Positions 17,221-25,642 of a stretch of DNA of 64,000 bases are shown here, one piece after another. Origin of the DNA: Lachnospiraceae bacterium (GTDB lineage: Bacteria; Bacillota; Clostridia; Lachnospirales; Lachnospiraceae); assembly GCA_021153185.1 (NCBI GenBank), contig JAGKTY010000008.1, positions 11,056 through 75,055 of the forward strand. The letters are read 5' to 3'. Every line of letters begins with the position of its first letter. Within the stretch, counting starts at the first letter, position 1. Below the pieces are notes generated by a model, which saw nothing but the letters and a program-made list of their open reading frames with translations, was not told the DNA's origin and searched no databases. The position numbers and the translations under genes were made by a program.

Positions 17221-18602
17221 CACTTTTCTCCTCTGATCGTAATCTCTAATATCCGTTTTGTCTGCTTTGTTACTTGATAAAAACTGCTCATACGATATCC
17301 GACCATCCATAAAACATGGGATTGCTCACATATCATTGCAATTTGCTGCCTTTGACTTGCCGGTATTTTTTCGTTGATCATATACGATTTCACTTTTTGG
17401 ATATGGGTTTCATCCAAATAGAAAAAATCACCTGCCTGCCTTGTACGGACAACTAAATGTCCATTTATTCTATCATAATCAAACCATTTCGTATACTGAT
17501 TTTGTGGAATAATTGCCGATTTATCGTATAATTTGACCTCAAAAATGAGTTCTCTTCCATCCGGCAAAACAATCTGTGTCTTCCCCTCGTCCGGACATAC
17601 CTTCGTTTGCATGATAACATCCTGCTTCTCTGTCTTTGTTCCCCGGGCAAACAGCACGCCCCCGTATGTGCGTCTTGCAACCATTTCATACGGTAAATCT
17701 ACCTGTTTTCCGACTTGCTTATGAAACAGGGAAAGGACATCCTGTACGTGAATATAACCTAAATCCTTACGGTTACCGCTTACCTGCTGCATCACATCCA
17801 AAAGCAGTGCCTGTTGCATATATGTGTGCTCACAAAAAAGTGCATCCGACACTACAACGCCTTCTTTCGTGTTTAACGTACATCTCTCCTTACACGAACT
17901 GCATGCAGCTTCCAAAAAATCCTGTGCATCCCGGCAAATGCCTGCCGTCATTGCCATATGCTCTATGACGGCATCGCTGATTTTGTCCTGCAATCGCGGC
18001 AGTACCTCATTGCGAAGACAATTGCGCGTGTAGTCATTTTGCAAATTGGTCTCATCAATTACATAGTGTAACCCTTCCGATGCAATGTATGCCTCAATCT
18101 GCGATCTCGTCACACAAAGCAGCGGATGGATGATATCCCCGTTTTTTGGACGTATGCCGCCAAGTCCTTTCATGCCCGTACCGCGGCACAGATGAAACAG
18201 CACCGTCTCTGCCTGGTCGTTTTTATGATGGGCAAGCGCGATTTTGTCCGCGCAGGTTTCCTTTAAAACGGTCCGAAAAGCGTGCATGCGCACATCCCTT
18301 CCTGCCTCCTCGATGGTCATCCTGCGCTCCCCGGCATAGACCGCCACATCTTCTGAAACGACGTAGAACGGAATGTTTCTTTCATGACAAAAAGAGCGCG
18401 CAAATGATTCATCCCTGTCTGCCGTCTTTCGCAGTCTGTGATTCACATGAACCGCACTGACGGTAATACCAAGCGCACTCTGATGCCTCCACAATGTATT
18501 GAGAAGACAAACCGAATCCGCGCCACCGGAGAACCCGACAAGAATATGCTCGCCCTTCGTCATCATATGCATTTTTTGGATATAGTTACATACGTCTTTC
18601 AC
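17220..18602 (-). CDS. tilS: tRNA(Ile)-lysidine synthase
   Basis: A 460-residue N-type ATP pyrophosphatase that changes C34 of the CAU-anticodon tRNA-Ile to lysidine, so that AUA codons are read as Ile. The PP-loop is GFSGGADS (residues 23-30), followed by HVNHRLR, and HHKNDQAET (about 130), all family hallmarks. The TilS C-terminal substrate-recognition domains follow (YTRNCLRNEVLP, then KSYMINEKIPASQR, near the end). The gene lies 37 bp after spoIIE and overlaps hpt by one base. No sign of truncation. Confidence 0.95.
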   Translation of the reverse strand: MKDVCNYIQKMHMMTKGEHILVGFSGGADSVCLLNTLWRHQSALGITVSAVHVNHRLRKTADRDESFARSFCHERNIPFYVVSEDVAVYAGERRMTIEEAGRDVRMHAFRTVLKETCADKIALAHHKNDQAETVLFHLCRGTGMKGLGGIRPKNGDIIHPLLCVTRSQIEAYIASEGLHYVIDETNLQNDYTRNCLRNEVLPRLQDKISDAVIEHMAMTAGICRDAQDFLEAACSSCKERCTLNTKEGVVVSDALFCEHTYMQQALLLDVMQQVSGNRKDLGYIHVQDVLSLFHKQVGKQVDLPYEMVARRTYGGVLFARGTKTEKQDVIMQTKVCPDEGKTQIVLPDGRELIFEVKLYDKSAIIPQNQYTKWFDYDRINGHLVVRTRQAGDFFYLDETHIQKVKSYMINEKIPASQRQQIAMICEQSHVLWMVGYRMSSFYQVTKQTKRILEITIRGEK

Positions 18603-18640
18603 ACCATAACTATATTCTTTTTGGCTGTAAAAAGCAAGTT

Positions 18641-19816
18641 TTATCCCCGCTCACAAATATTGACAACAATCACGGTCATATCGTCGGCAATCCGTCCGCT
18701 CGAGGCCATTGTCGCCATTGTCAATATTTTTGCCGCAAGACTTTTTGGTTCGCTGTCATGCATTTTTGCAAGCGCTTCCGTAAGCTTTTCACCACTTTCA
18801 TCACCGAGTGCTTCCAAAATACCGTCTGACACAAGTACGATTTGATCCTGGTCCGATACATAAAACCGTGCACTCTCTCCAAAGCTGCCGGGAATGATAC
18901 CGAGCGGAAGCGCTTCAATTACCTTTCTTTCCACCTTATCCCGCCTTATTACAAACAGCGGCGCTGCTCCGCTTTTCCGTATGGTCGCTTCCCCTGAATA
19001 CAAATCAAGCAGCATACAGTCTACAGAAACAGTCCGAAGCTTTCTGCAGCGCATACACAAAATATCATTTACCTGACAGGTCGCATCCTTAAGCGTCATA
19101 CCTGCTTCCAAAAGCTTATCCAATAACTCCAATGTAAACGCCGCATCCTCCCCTGCTACCTCCCCGGAGCCCATTCCATCTGCAAGGGCCAAAAGACTCC
19201 TTCCGTCCGCGTAGTCAGAATATATAAAGTAATCTCCCGATACCTGTTCTCCTTCTTTTACCGCCTGCGCTTTTCCGACGTAATACTGATAATAGAGCTC
19301 CTCCCTGAGCACAATGCATTCCTTTTTATGATGAATATATGCCGGGTTATCGACATCCGGAACAAGCGGTTTGTGAATGATAGAGCTGACAAACTCTGCA
19401 AGCTCATTGGTTGAAAAATAGTCACCTTCTTTCGCCATACAACAGATTTCCATCTTGATTCGTGCGTAATTTTGCCTGCTGACCCGGATATCCTCTACAA
19501 TCAAATCATTTTCTGTTAATTTCCTCATTAACTTTTTGATATATTTTTCATACCCCTCCACAGGCTCTATCGACTCATCTGCCATATTTTCAAGGAGATG
19601 TGAAAGACTTCTCAGCTGCCCTTCCATAATTTTACTCTGTTCATTTGAAAGGTTCTCCTGCCAAATCCGTTTCCGGTCTTTTCCGGAAGAAATGGTTTTC
19701 TCTTCGCTATAATAATCAGACAACTCCTCCAAAATCTGCGCATAAAACAACAAACGCTTCTGCCCTCTGATCGACAAGTAAGGTTCTCTTGATTTTGTAA
19801 CCGTATCTTTATTCAC
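18641..19816 (-). CDS. spoIIE: SpoIIE-type PP2C serine phosphatase lacking the membrane domain
   Basis: A 391-residue protein at the syntenic spoIIE position (between divIC and tilS). Known SpoIIE has about 800 residues with a ten-helix membrane domain and dephosphorylates SpoIIAA to release sigma-F in the forespore. Here no hydrophobic segment exists; residues 1-175 are helical and charged, and the PP2C domain follows with metal motifs LLALADGMGSGEVAG and QIVLVSDGILEAL plus RKSGAAPLF. I start at GTG 19816, preceded by GGAGATAAGG; the frame stays open to 19882 through the divIC terminator and lacks an ATG there. The promoter has an unusual 21-bp spacer. Whether this is the functional SpoIIE or a soluble paralogue is open. 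Confidence 0.75.
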   Translation of the reverse strand: MNKDTVTKSREPYLSIRGQKRLLFYAQILEELSDYYSEEKTISSGKDRKRIWQENLSNEQSKIMEGQLRSLSHLLENMADESIEPVEGYEKYIKKLMRKLTENDLIVEDIRVSRQNYARIKMEICCMAKEGDYFSTNELAEFVSSIIHKPLVPDVDNPAYIHHKKECIVLREELYYQYYVGKAQAVKEGEQVSGDYFIYSDYADGRSLLALADGMGSGEVAGEDAAFTLELLDKLLEAGMTLKDATCQVNDILCMRCRKLRTVSVDCMLLDLYSGEATIRKSGAAPLFVIRRDKVERKVIEALPLGIIPGSFGESARFYVSDQDQIVLVSDGILEALGDESGEKLTEALAKMHDSEPKSLAAKILTMATMASSGRIADDMTVIVVNICERG

Positions 19817-19849
19817 GCATTCCTTATCTCCTTTCCCTGTGCTACCTAC

Positions 19850-19882
19850 AGTATATTCCGGTAAACCGAAGAAAAACGTCAA
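19850..19882 (-). promoter_or_regulatory. spoIIE promoter with a 21-bp spacer
   Basis: On the minus strand -35 TTGACG (19877-19882), a 21-bp spacer and -10 TATACT (19850-19855). In Bacillus the spoIIE and spoIIG promoters are sigma-A promoters with 21-22-bp spacing that need Spo0A~P. The spacer contains CTTCGG; a clear 0A box (TGTCGAA) is not seen. The -35 element touches the divIC terminator T-run. Confidence 0.4.
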
Positions 19883-19919
19883 AAAAGGTAGGAATCATCA
19901 AATTAATTGATTCCTACCT
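19881..19919 (-). terminator. terminator of the hup-to-divIC unit
   Basis: On the minus strand a perfect 12-bp stem AGGTAGGAATCA/TGATTCCTACCT followed by a T6 run. The 5' arm includes the divIC stop codon. It isolates the upstream operon from spoIIE. Confidence 0.85.
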
Positions 19920-20216
19920 CTTGATACGAAACACAATCTCACCCGGATGCACAAGTCCTAATTTCTCCTTGGCAACCTCTTCGATATATGCATCTGTCTT
20001 TGTATAATTTTTGAGTGCCTCAAGCTGCTGGCTACGTTGCTGCTGCTCGGCAATCTGTTCATTTAACTCGGCAATACGTTCCTGGTATGTATCCTGTTTT
20101 GCCTTCAGCGTCATTCCGTTGTAGGAAACTGCCACCAATAATAAGAACACAACAATACCGACCAGAAACATACTGAAGCGATCTTGACTCTTCGTCTGAA
20201 AAGCTCTATGTCTCAT
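19914..20216 (-). CDS. divIC: septum formation initiator DivIC/FtsB-like
   Basis: A 100-residue bitopic division protein. Residues 15-35 form one membrane helix (MFLVGIVVFLLLVAVSY), followed by a coiled coil (about 38-70: KAKQDTYQERIAELNEQI) and a conserved C-terminal EKLGLVHPGEIVF. In the family it forms the FtsL-DivIB-DivIC complex at the septum. It overlaps yabQ by 11 bp and is the last gene of the hup-rqcP-yabP-yabQ-divIC unit, matching Bacillus order. It ends in a terminator. Confidence 0.9.
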   Translation of the reverse strand: MRHRAFQTKSQDRFSMFLVGIVVFLLLVAVSYNGMTLKAKQDTYQERIAELNEQIAEQQQRSQQLEALKNYTKTDAYIEEVAKEKLGLVHPGEIVFRIKR

Positions 20217-20679
20217 CTGTCTTCTCCCCCGCGCACGTTGCCTGCTTACGAAGCTTAACGCGTTTACATAACGTAATCATAACCAATTTTTTTATGTCAG
20301 TCAACTTTTTTTTAAGCCAGAAAATTGGCATAAATAGCCACTTTAGGAAGTGTATCACTATATCTAGTATCTGTTTACATAAATTTGCAAAACAATCTAC
20401 AAAATGTTCTTTTACAATTTTTTTGTAAATTTTAATTCCCAGGCACGCACCTGCAATTGCAAAATACCTTGGGATACCATCATTGAGCCTGTATAGCATC
20501 GAATAAAACCCATACAGGGAAACCATCCAAAATAATCCGTCTTCCACTGCAATAAAAAAATTGTTATGTACGAACACACGCCGAAGGACACGGATATTGT
20601 CATAGACAAAGGTCAAAACAATCCCGCACATGATATACTCGCCAAAAAAACGTAAGTCAATGCCGATATTTTCACTCAC
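20206..20679 (-). CDS. yabQ: sporulation membrane protein YabQ
   Basis: A 157-residue protein with about three hydrophobic segments (residues 14-26 FGEYIMCGIVLTFVYDN, 42-62, 72-86) and a basic C-terminal third (FWLKKKLTDIKKLV, KRVKLRKQ). The length and hydrophobic pattern, with the position between yabP and divIC, identify it as YabQ, which in Bacillus is a mother-cell membrane protein needed for spore cortex formation. It abuts yabP (1-bp overlap) and overlaps divIC by 11 bp. Sequence conservation is low in this family, so the call rests partly on synteny. Confidence 0.8.
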   Translation of the reverse strand: MSENIGIDLRFFGEYIMCGIVLTFVYDNIRVLRRVFVHNNFFIAVEDGLFWMVSLYGFYSMLYRLNDGIPRYFAIAGACLGIKIYKKIVKEHFVDCFANLCKQILDIVIHFLKWLFMPIFWLKKKLTDIKKLVMITLCKRVKLRKQATCAGEKTDET

Positions 20680-20966
20680 TAACGAAACAACCTGCTGATG
20701 AAGCCTTCTCCCTTGCTACCATAAGAAGCTGTGTCGGTATAGGTAAGGCTGTCAATCCTTCCTTCTACGTCGATTTCGCCTTTTTCCAGGGAAAGCCTGT
20801 TTACATGCAAGTCATTTCCCTTTATGGTAAGCATTCCTAACTCCGTCTCAAGTAACACCGTAGCCAGATCAAAACTGATGACGTCCAATACGCCTCCTAT
20901 TTGACATGTTTTTCTTCCAATGAGACACAGCTTGTGTGATTTTTGTGCGTTTGATAACTCTTCCAA
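20679..20966 (-). CDS. yabP: sporulation protein YabP
   Basis: A 95-residue protein of the YabP/YqfC family. Visible motifs are the beta-rich GRKTCQIGGVLDVISFD, LETELGMLTIKGNDLHV and IDVEGRIDSLTYTD. In Bacillus YabP is needed for cortex assembly. The start is TTG at 20966, with GGAGGGG 8 bases upstream. It is followed directly by yabQ. The gap to rqcP (20967-21023) holds only its ribosome site and a short palindrome GCATAAGCTTATGC at the rqcP end. Confidence 0.88.
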   Translation of the reverse strand: MEELSNAQKSHKLCLIGRKTCQIGGVLDVISFDLATVLLETELGMLTIKGNDLHVNRLSLEKGEIDVEGRIDSLTYTDTASYGSKGEGFISRLFR

Positions 20967-21023
20967 AATAAAAACCCCTCCTTTTTCTACTGTCTAGTAT
21001 ATTAGGCGGGGCATAAGCTTATG

Positions 21024-21263
21024 CTAGATATATTGAAACATTTCTTTGGCTTCTTCTTTCCGTACGGTCTCCGCTACCGTGAGCACTTCAACCGTCACGT
21101 CTTTATTGCCGAAATTGATTGTAATTTTATCGCCTACCTTTACATCCTGCGATGCCCTGGCAACCTTTCCGTTAACCATCACACGACCCGCATCACACGC
21201 CTCATTTGCAACGGTTCTTCTCTTTATCAATCTGGATACTTTTAAATATTTATCTAATCTCAT
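21024..21263 (-). CDS. rqcP: S4-domain ribosome quality control protein RqcP (YabO)
   Basis: A 79-residue RNA-binding protein. The S4 motif is MRLDKYLKVSRLIKRRTVA and GRVMVNGKVARASQDVKVGD. RqcP works with RqcH in Bacillus to add C-terminal alanine tails to stalled chains on the 50S subunit. The start at 21263 has AAGGAG with proper spacing; upstream in-frame extension to 21302 is not used. Gene order hup-rqcP-yabP is the usual one. Confidence 0.92.
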   Translation of the reverse strand: MRLDKYLKVSRLIKRRTVANEACDAGRVMVNGKVARASQDVKVGDKITINFGNKDVTVEVLTVAETVRKEEAKEMFQYI

Positions 21264-21337
21264 CCCATTCTCCTTAAAAAAAAGAGATGAGGCAATTCTC
21301 ATCTCTTTTAAGCATTCTAATTGAAAACGATAACAAA

Positions 21338-21613
21338 TTAAGCGTTTACTAAATCTTTTAATGCTTTACCAGCTTTGAATTTAGGTGCTTTAGAAGCTGC
21401 AATCTTCATAACATCACCTGTCTGAGGATTTCTACCCTCTCTAGCTGCTCTCTCAGATACTTCGAATGTACCGAAACCAACTAACTGGATTTTGTCACCT
21501 TTCTTAAGCTGCTCTGCAACAACGTCTGTAAAAGCTTTTAATGCTTTCTCTGCGTCCTTTTTAGATAAATCAGCCTGCTCAGCCATAGCTGCTACTAATT
21601 CCTGTTTATTCAT
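21338..21613 (-). CDS. hup: HU-family DNA-binding protein
   Basis: A 91-residue nucleoid protein. The family signature GFGTFEVSERAAREGRNPQTGD forms the DNA-binding beta arm, followed by PKFKAGKALKDLVNA at the C-terminus. It bends DNA and may assist DnaA at the origin. The ribosome site is GGAGGAAT, and a near-consensus promoter lies at 21669-21697. It heads the unit leading to divIC. Confidence 0.97.
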   Translation of the reverse strand: MNKQELVAAMAEQADLSKKDAEKALKAFTDVVAEQLKKGDKIQLVGFGTFEVSERAAREGRNPQTGDVMKIAASKAPKFKAGKALKDLVNA

Positions 21614-21668
21614 TTTTATTCCTCCTCTTACTGAGTTTGTATTTAACGTCTCCTAACGCCTAAATATA

Positions 21669-21697
21669 TTTATACTTGCATTTTCTCCCTTTGTCAA
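21669..21697 (-). promoter_or_regulatory. hup promoter
   Basis: On the minus strand -35 TTGACA (21692-21697), 17-bp spacer, -10 TATAAA (21669-21674), about 50 bases before the hup start. Strong sigma-A type, as expected for an abundant nucleoid protein. Confidence 0.8.
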
Positions 21698-21744
21698 GAA
21701 AAAATACCGATTTTGTGCGTTTTTCCAAAGATTTTTATCGCTTA

Positions 21745-23067
21745 TTAGTCAGATTTTATCAAATCGGAAAAAGAATATGAGACATCTTTGGATTGTCCAT
21801 CAATTGACAACGTATAACTCCTTGTCTGATATCCGCTCTTACGTACCGAAATCGTATGCTCCCCTTGTTTTTTGGGAAAGCTTGTCGGAATTAATCCAAC
21901 ATAATTATCATCGACATAAAGCTCTGCCCCTACCGGTGCGTCAATATTGACAACATAGCCATCTGTAGCCGGTTTTATGACATTATTTTGGGAAACACTG
22001 TTGTCAGAGACCGGCTTGTTTGTATCTGCTTTATTGCCGCTGACGTCGGTCTTTGGCCGTTCCATCACAACGTTAATGGTCGCCGATTCCTCCGAAACCC
22101 TGAAATACTTCGTTATTGTTGCATATCCATCCGCCCTGCATGTTATTTTGTGAAGACCGTATGTCAGCGAAATCGGATCGCTGTAATCTACCTGCTCCCC
22201 ATCTATATAAAGCGTTGCGCTCTCCGGCGTAATTGTGAAAATAAGGCGACCTGTCTTTGCCGGTTCTGTGGACGTCACCTTTGCGACCGTTGTTGCATCA
22301 ACAGACACCTCTTCTCCTCTTGCGATTGTCACTTCCTTCGTTCCCTGCACATCCCCTTTTGATAAAAGCATTGTATAGGTGCCTTCCGGAACCGTAAGCA
22401 GCATCCCCTTCGTAACAGGGCGGATAAAGCTTTGTCCGAGCTCAATCCATCCATCTTCAAACGCCTCTGCATTTTCGAGCCTTAAATATCCATGCCCTTT
22501 TGCAATATCGATACTGTAAACCGTATGTCCGATTGCCGAAACGGTAAGCACATCCTGATCACTGATTTCCATCAGTTCTATCTTTTTGCCCTCCGAAATA
22601 ACAGGCATCGTCTCATGCATCGTGTAGGTCTCTCCGTGAAAGGTGATCTTATGACCGGCTTTATTGATTGAAAATGGCGTTACATTTTGGTATACATCCG
22701 CCTCTTTGTGCAGATAGATGCCTTTCGCTTCTTTTTTTTCATGCAAAAATGTGACGGTAAGCAATGCACCTTCCTGAATCTGTCCGATAACGAGCTCTGT
22801 TCCGTTTTTATCCTGTATTGTCGTTGCACCCGTGTAAGACAAGCGGTATGTTTTGCCCGTCTCAACATTTTGCAAATAAAGCTCTTTTTTTGCCTCATTG
22901 ACGTCAATTAACACCGCTTCGTCGATAGAATCCGCCATGCTTGCATCATATGTACTTTCTTCTATGACCGGCTCCTGTTTTGCAGTCGTAACCGGCGTCT
23001 TTGCACTACAGCCCACTAACATAAGCGACAACAGCACAAAGCCCCATGTTTGTTTTTTCATATGCAT
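21745..23067 (-). CDS. PEGA-domain lipoprotein
   Basis: A 440-residue surface lipoprotein. The lipobox LVGC puts the lipidated Cys at residue 20. The N-terminal 200 residues are beta-rich and unrecognised. Two PEGA domains follow at about 270-335 (ITPESATLYIDGEQV, YGLHKITCRADGY) and 370-435 (APVGAELYVDDNYVG, GEHTISVRKSGYQ). PEGA domains are found in surface proteins, and their ligand is unclear. A linker between them carries KPVSDNSVSQN (351-361), also found in the amidase lipoprotein at 25643. The start is ATG 23067 with AAGG 8 bases upstream; an ATG two codons later is an alternative. It is followed by cotS-like 20 bp upstream in the same direction. Confidence 0.85.
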   Translation of the reverse strand: MHMKKQTWGFVLLSLMLVGCSAKTPVTTAKQEPVIEESTYDASMADSIDEAVLIDVNEAKKELYLQNVETGKTYRLSYTGATTIQDKNGTELVIGQIQEGALLTVTFLHEKKEAKGIYLHKEADVYQNVTPFSINKAGHKITFHGETYTMHETMPVISEGKKIELMEISDQDVLTVSAIGHTVYSIDIAKGHGYLRLENAEAFEDGWIELGQSFIRPVTKGMLLTVPEGTYTMLLSKGDVQGTKEVTIARGEEVSVDATTVAKVTSTEPAKTGRLIFTITPESATLYIDGEQVDYSDPISLTYGLHKITCRADGYATITKYFRVSEESATINVVMERPKTDVSGNKADTNKPVSDNSVSQNNVIKPATDGYVVNIDAPVGAELYVDDNYVGLIPTSFPKKQGEHTISVRKSGYQTRSYTLSIDGQSKDVSYSFSDLIKSD

Positions 23068-23087
23068 TATTCATTCCTTATCTCTTT

Positions 23088-24206
23088 TTATGAAAGATAT
23101 GTTTCTTTATACGCCTTTAAAAATGTCTGTTTTAGCGTTTCCATTTGGAGTAACGACTGTAATTTGTCCCACTGTCTTTTTGGCGGAAGCGCCTTTTTTT
23201 GTCCCATGTAGCCATTGGCAATCTTACAGTATTTCTCCGGAAACAAAAAGCTTGCATACAAAAGCTTATGCTCTTGTACGGTTAGCTCCATTTTTTCGCT
23301 ATATGCATCAATACAAAGCTTTCCAAGCTCAAACGACCAATTATTTTTCTCGCAGATTTTTCTGACAAACAAATACAAGTCTTTTATCTGAAAATCGGGT
23401 CTCATTTTTTCGAAATTCTGAATCATGAGTTCTTTGTTACAAAACATAATATTATGGTGGTTCATATCCCCATGACAATACTGTTTCTCCCGAAGGACCT
23501 TCTTTTCGAGCATACTTTTTTCTGCTGTCGAAAGCACACAGCACGTCTCCATCGCCTGTTCATAAAAACGGTCATATTCCTTTAAAAACAGCAAATCAAA
23601 ATCATTTTTGCTGCGGTTTTTGCGGATAAATTGCCGCGCCCGGTGCATTTCCCCAATACGCTTTTCGTATTCTCCGGAAATAAACCCCTCGCCCTTTCGA
23701 ATCATCATATCATATTGTGCGTCTGTCTCGGCAAGCTCTAAAAGCTCATACTGCTCCTCCTGCGGCAAGGGCTGTTCGTCCTCATCGGAGACTGTGACGG
23801 GCAATACAACCTTATGCTGAATCGTAAGCGGCTTTGCTGCTGCCTCTTTCATTGCCTTATGGAGCCTGGCAATCTCCTGACAAGCCTGCCTGCACTGCGA
23901 CTTATCTGACACAACGCATTCCCTTCCGGGCGTAAATTCTTTTACAAGGTATCTTGTTCCCTCATAATCTGTCTGAATCAGATTGTCCTTCCGGTCCCGA
24001 AACAGCCCTTCAATCTTTGGATAACCCGATTCCTTCAGCCTTTTGGTATATGCCTCCAGCCATTCCGCCTTGGCCTGCGTTCCTGTATACTCTTTCAGCG
24101 CGATTTGTCCTATACCGGTATCGGCGATGAGCATTCCTCTCCCTTTTTTGATATCCCTAAGTTCAAAATCGTATGCCTCAAACAATACCGCTGCGCGATC
24201 ATTCAT
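23088..24206 (-). CDS. CotS-family protein kinase-like spore coat protein
   Basis: A 372-residue protein of the CotS/aminoglycoside phosphotransferase fold. The Brenner-type catalytic motif is YCHGDMNHHNIMF (about residues 245-257), with the later metal motif region IQNFEKMRPDFQIKDLYLFVRK; the canonical DFE/D is replaced by NFEKM, which is common in CotS proteins. In spore formers CotS proteins are coat components or kinases. Residues 90-175 include an unusual acidic stretch (SDEDEQPLPQEEQYE). The gene is 20 bp from the PEGA lipoprotein, so they may be co-expressed. Role in this organism is inferred. Confidence 0.78.
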   Translation of the reverse strand: MNDRAAVLFEAYDFELRDIKKGRGMLIADTGIGQIALKEYTGTQAKAEWLEAYTKRLKESGYPKIEGLFRDRKDNLIQTDYEGTRYLVKEFTPGRECVVSDKSQCRQACQEIARLHKAMKEAAAKPLTIQHKVVLPVTVSDEDEQPLPQEEQYELLELAETDAQYDMMIRKGEGFISGEYEKRIGEMHRARQFIRKNRSKNDFDLLFLKEYDRFYEQAMETCCVLSTAEKSMLEKKVLREKQYCHGDMNHHNIMFCNKELMIQNFEKMRPDFQIKDLYLFVRKICEKNNWSFELGKLCIDAYSEKMELTVQEHKLLYASFLFPEKYCKIANGYMGQKKALPPKRQWDKLQSLLQMETLKQTFLKAYKETYLS

Positions 24207-24281
24207 CAGACTCCCCCCATTCCAAAATCTTTTCGAAAGAATTTGTTCTATCCTATGAGGGAAATCCCAAAAATATGAAGT

Positions 24282-25634
24282 TTATCGTTCTTTCAGGTAT
24301 GCAAGTAAGTATTCTCTCGTATTGCACGCCGGATCATCAATGACAAGCGCTAACATTTCATGTAAAATGGTTCCGATTTCCGGACCCTGCTTCACACCGT
24401 TTTCAATCAGGTCCTTTCCTGTAACGGCAAGCTTTTGCAGTGATACACACTGCCCCTTCTGTATGATTTGTTCATAAAGAGCGGTAACCTCAAAAAGCCG
24501 CGTTTGTTTTTCACTTCGTTTATAGTCACTTTGTGCATCTAAATCTGCCTGTTTGACTTTTAATAAAAGCGGAAAAATGTCCTCTCCCATACGGCTCAGT
24601 GCACGTCTGACATATTTTTCGCCCGGTTCAATCAAAACATCATGATTTGCAACAAGCTTTTTGACGGTATCTATCGTATCATTATCAAATTTGAGTCTGT
24701 GCAAAATCGTATCTGCGATTTTCTCGCTTTGTTTCGCATGTCCGTGAAAGTGGTCAATTCCGTCTGCATCTGTTGTAAGACAAAGTGGCTTTCCAAAATC
24801 GTGGAAAAGCATGGCCAAACGAAGCTTTTTCAGATCCTTTTCCGAATCTGCCGCTACTGCCTGCATCGCTTTTAGCGTATGCTCACCGACACTGTAGCAG
24901 TGATGCGGATTATGCTGCGCTGTCTCCATGACGCGGTCAAACTCCGGCATAATCACCTGACTGATGCCCGTCTCATACAAAAGGCGCATATACGCAGGGT
25001 GCTTACTTGTCACCAGCTTTACAAGCTCGACCTGTATACGCTCCGCGCTGATATTTCTCAGATTTGGTGCAAGATAAGACACTGCTTGTGCTGTCTTATC
25101 CTCAATCCGGTAGCCAAGCTGTGCTGCGAAACGGACCGCGCGCATCATGCGGAGTGCATCTTCCGTAAAACGCTCTTTGGGGTCGCCGACTGCCCTGATG
25201 ATCTTTTGCTCTAAATCTGCTATCCCGCCAAAGATATCGACAAGTCCGGCACGTTCGTTATATGCCATCGCATTGATGGTGAAATCTCTTCTCTTTAAAT
25301 CTTCCTCGAGCTTTGCGGTAAACGACACTTCCTTTGGATGTCTGCTGTCTTCGTACTCTCCGTCAATCCGGTACGTTGTCACCTCATATCCGATATGATT
25401 GCGCATAACGGTCACTGTCCCGTGCGCAATGCCGGTATCGATTGTCTTTTTGAATATCGCTTTCACCTGCTGCGGAAGTGCGGACGTCGTAATATCCCAA
25501 TCGTTTGGCTGTCTTCCGAGAATACTGTCCCGGATACATCCGCCTACGGCAAATGCCTCAAAGCCTGCCTGCTCAATTTGGTGGATAATGTACGCAACAT
25601 CGCCCGGCAACGTGATTTGAAACTGTCTATCCAT
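24282..25634 (-). CDS. cca: CCA tRNA nucleotidyltransferase
   Basis: A 450-residue class II nucleotidyltransferase that adds or repairs the 3' CCA end of tRNAs. The catalytic motif is GGCIRDSILGRQPNDWDITTSA with the metal carboxylates D45 and D47. The EDxxR motif is RFTEDALRMMRAVRFAAQLGY. An HD domain (LFHDFGKPL and the following residues) is fused, as in many Bacillota. The four tRNA genes at 11.9-12.3 kb lack encoded CCA, which makes the function essential. It lies 8 bp upstream of the amidase stop in the same unit. Confidence 0.94.
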   Translation of the reverse strand: MDRQFQITLPGDVAYIIHQIEQAGFEAFAVGGCIRDSILGRQPNDWDITTSALPQQVKAIFKKTIDTGIAHGTVTVMRNHIGYEVTTYRIDGEYEDSRHPKEVSFTAKLEEDLKRRDFTINAMAYNERAGLVDIFGGIADLEQKIIRAVGDPKERFTEDALRMMRAVRFAAQLGYRIEDKTAQAVSYLAPNLRNISAERIQVELVKLVTSKHPAYMRLLYETGISQVIMPEFDRVMETAQHNPHHCYSVGEHTLKAMQAVAADSEKDLKKLRLAMLFHDFGKPLCLTTDADGIDHFHGHAKQSEKIADTILHRLKFDNDTIDTVKKLVANHDVLIEPGEKYVRRALSRMGEDIFPLLLKVKQADLDAQSDYKRSEKQTRLFEVTALYEQIIQKGQCVSLQKLAVTGKDLIENGVKQGPEIGTILHEMLALVIDDPACNTREYLLAYLKER

Positions 25635-25642
25635 ATCAATTC

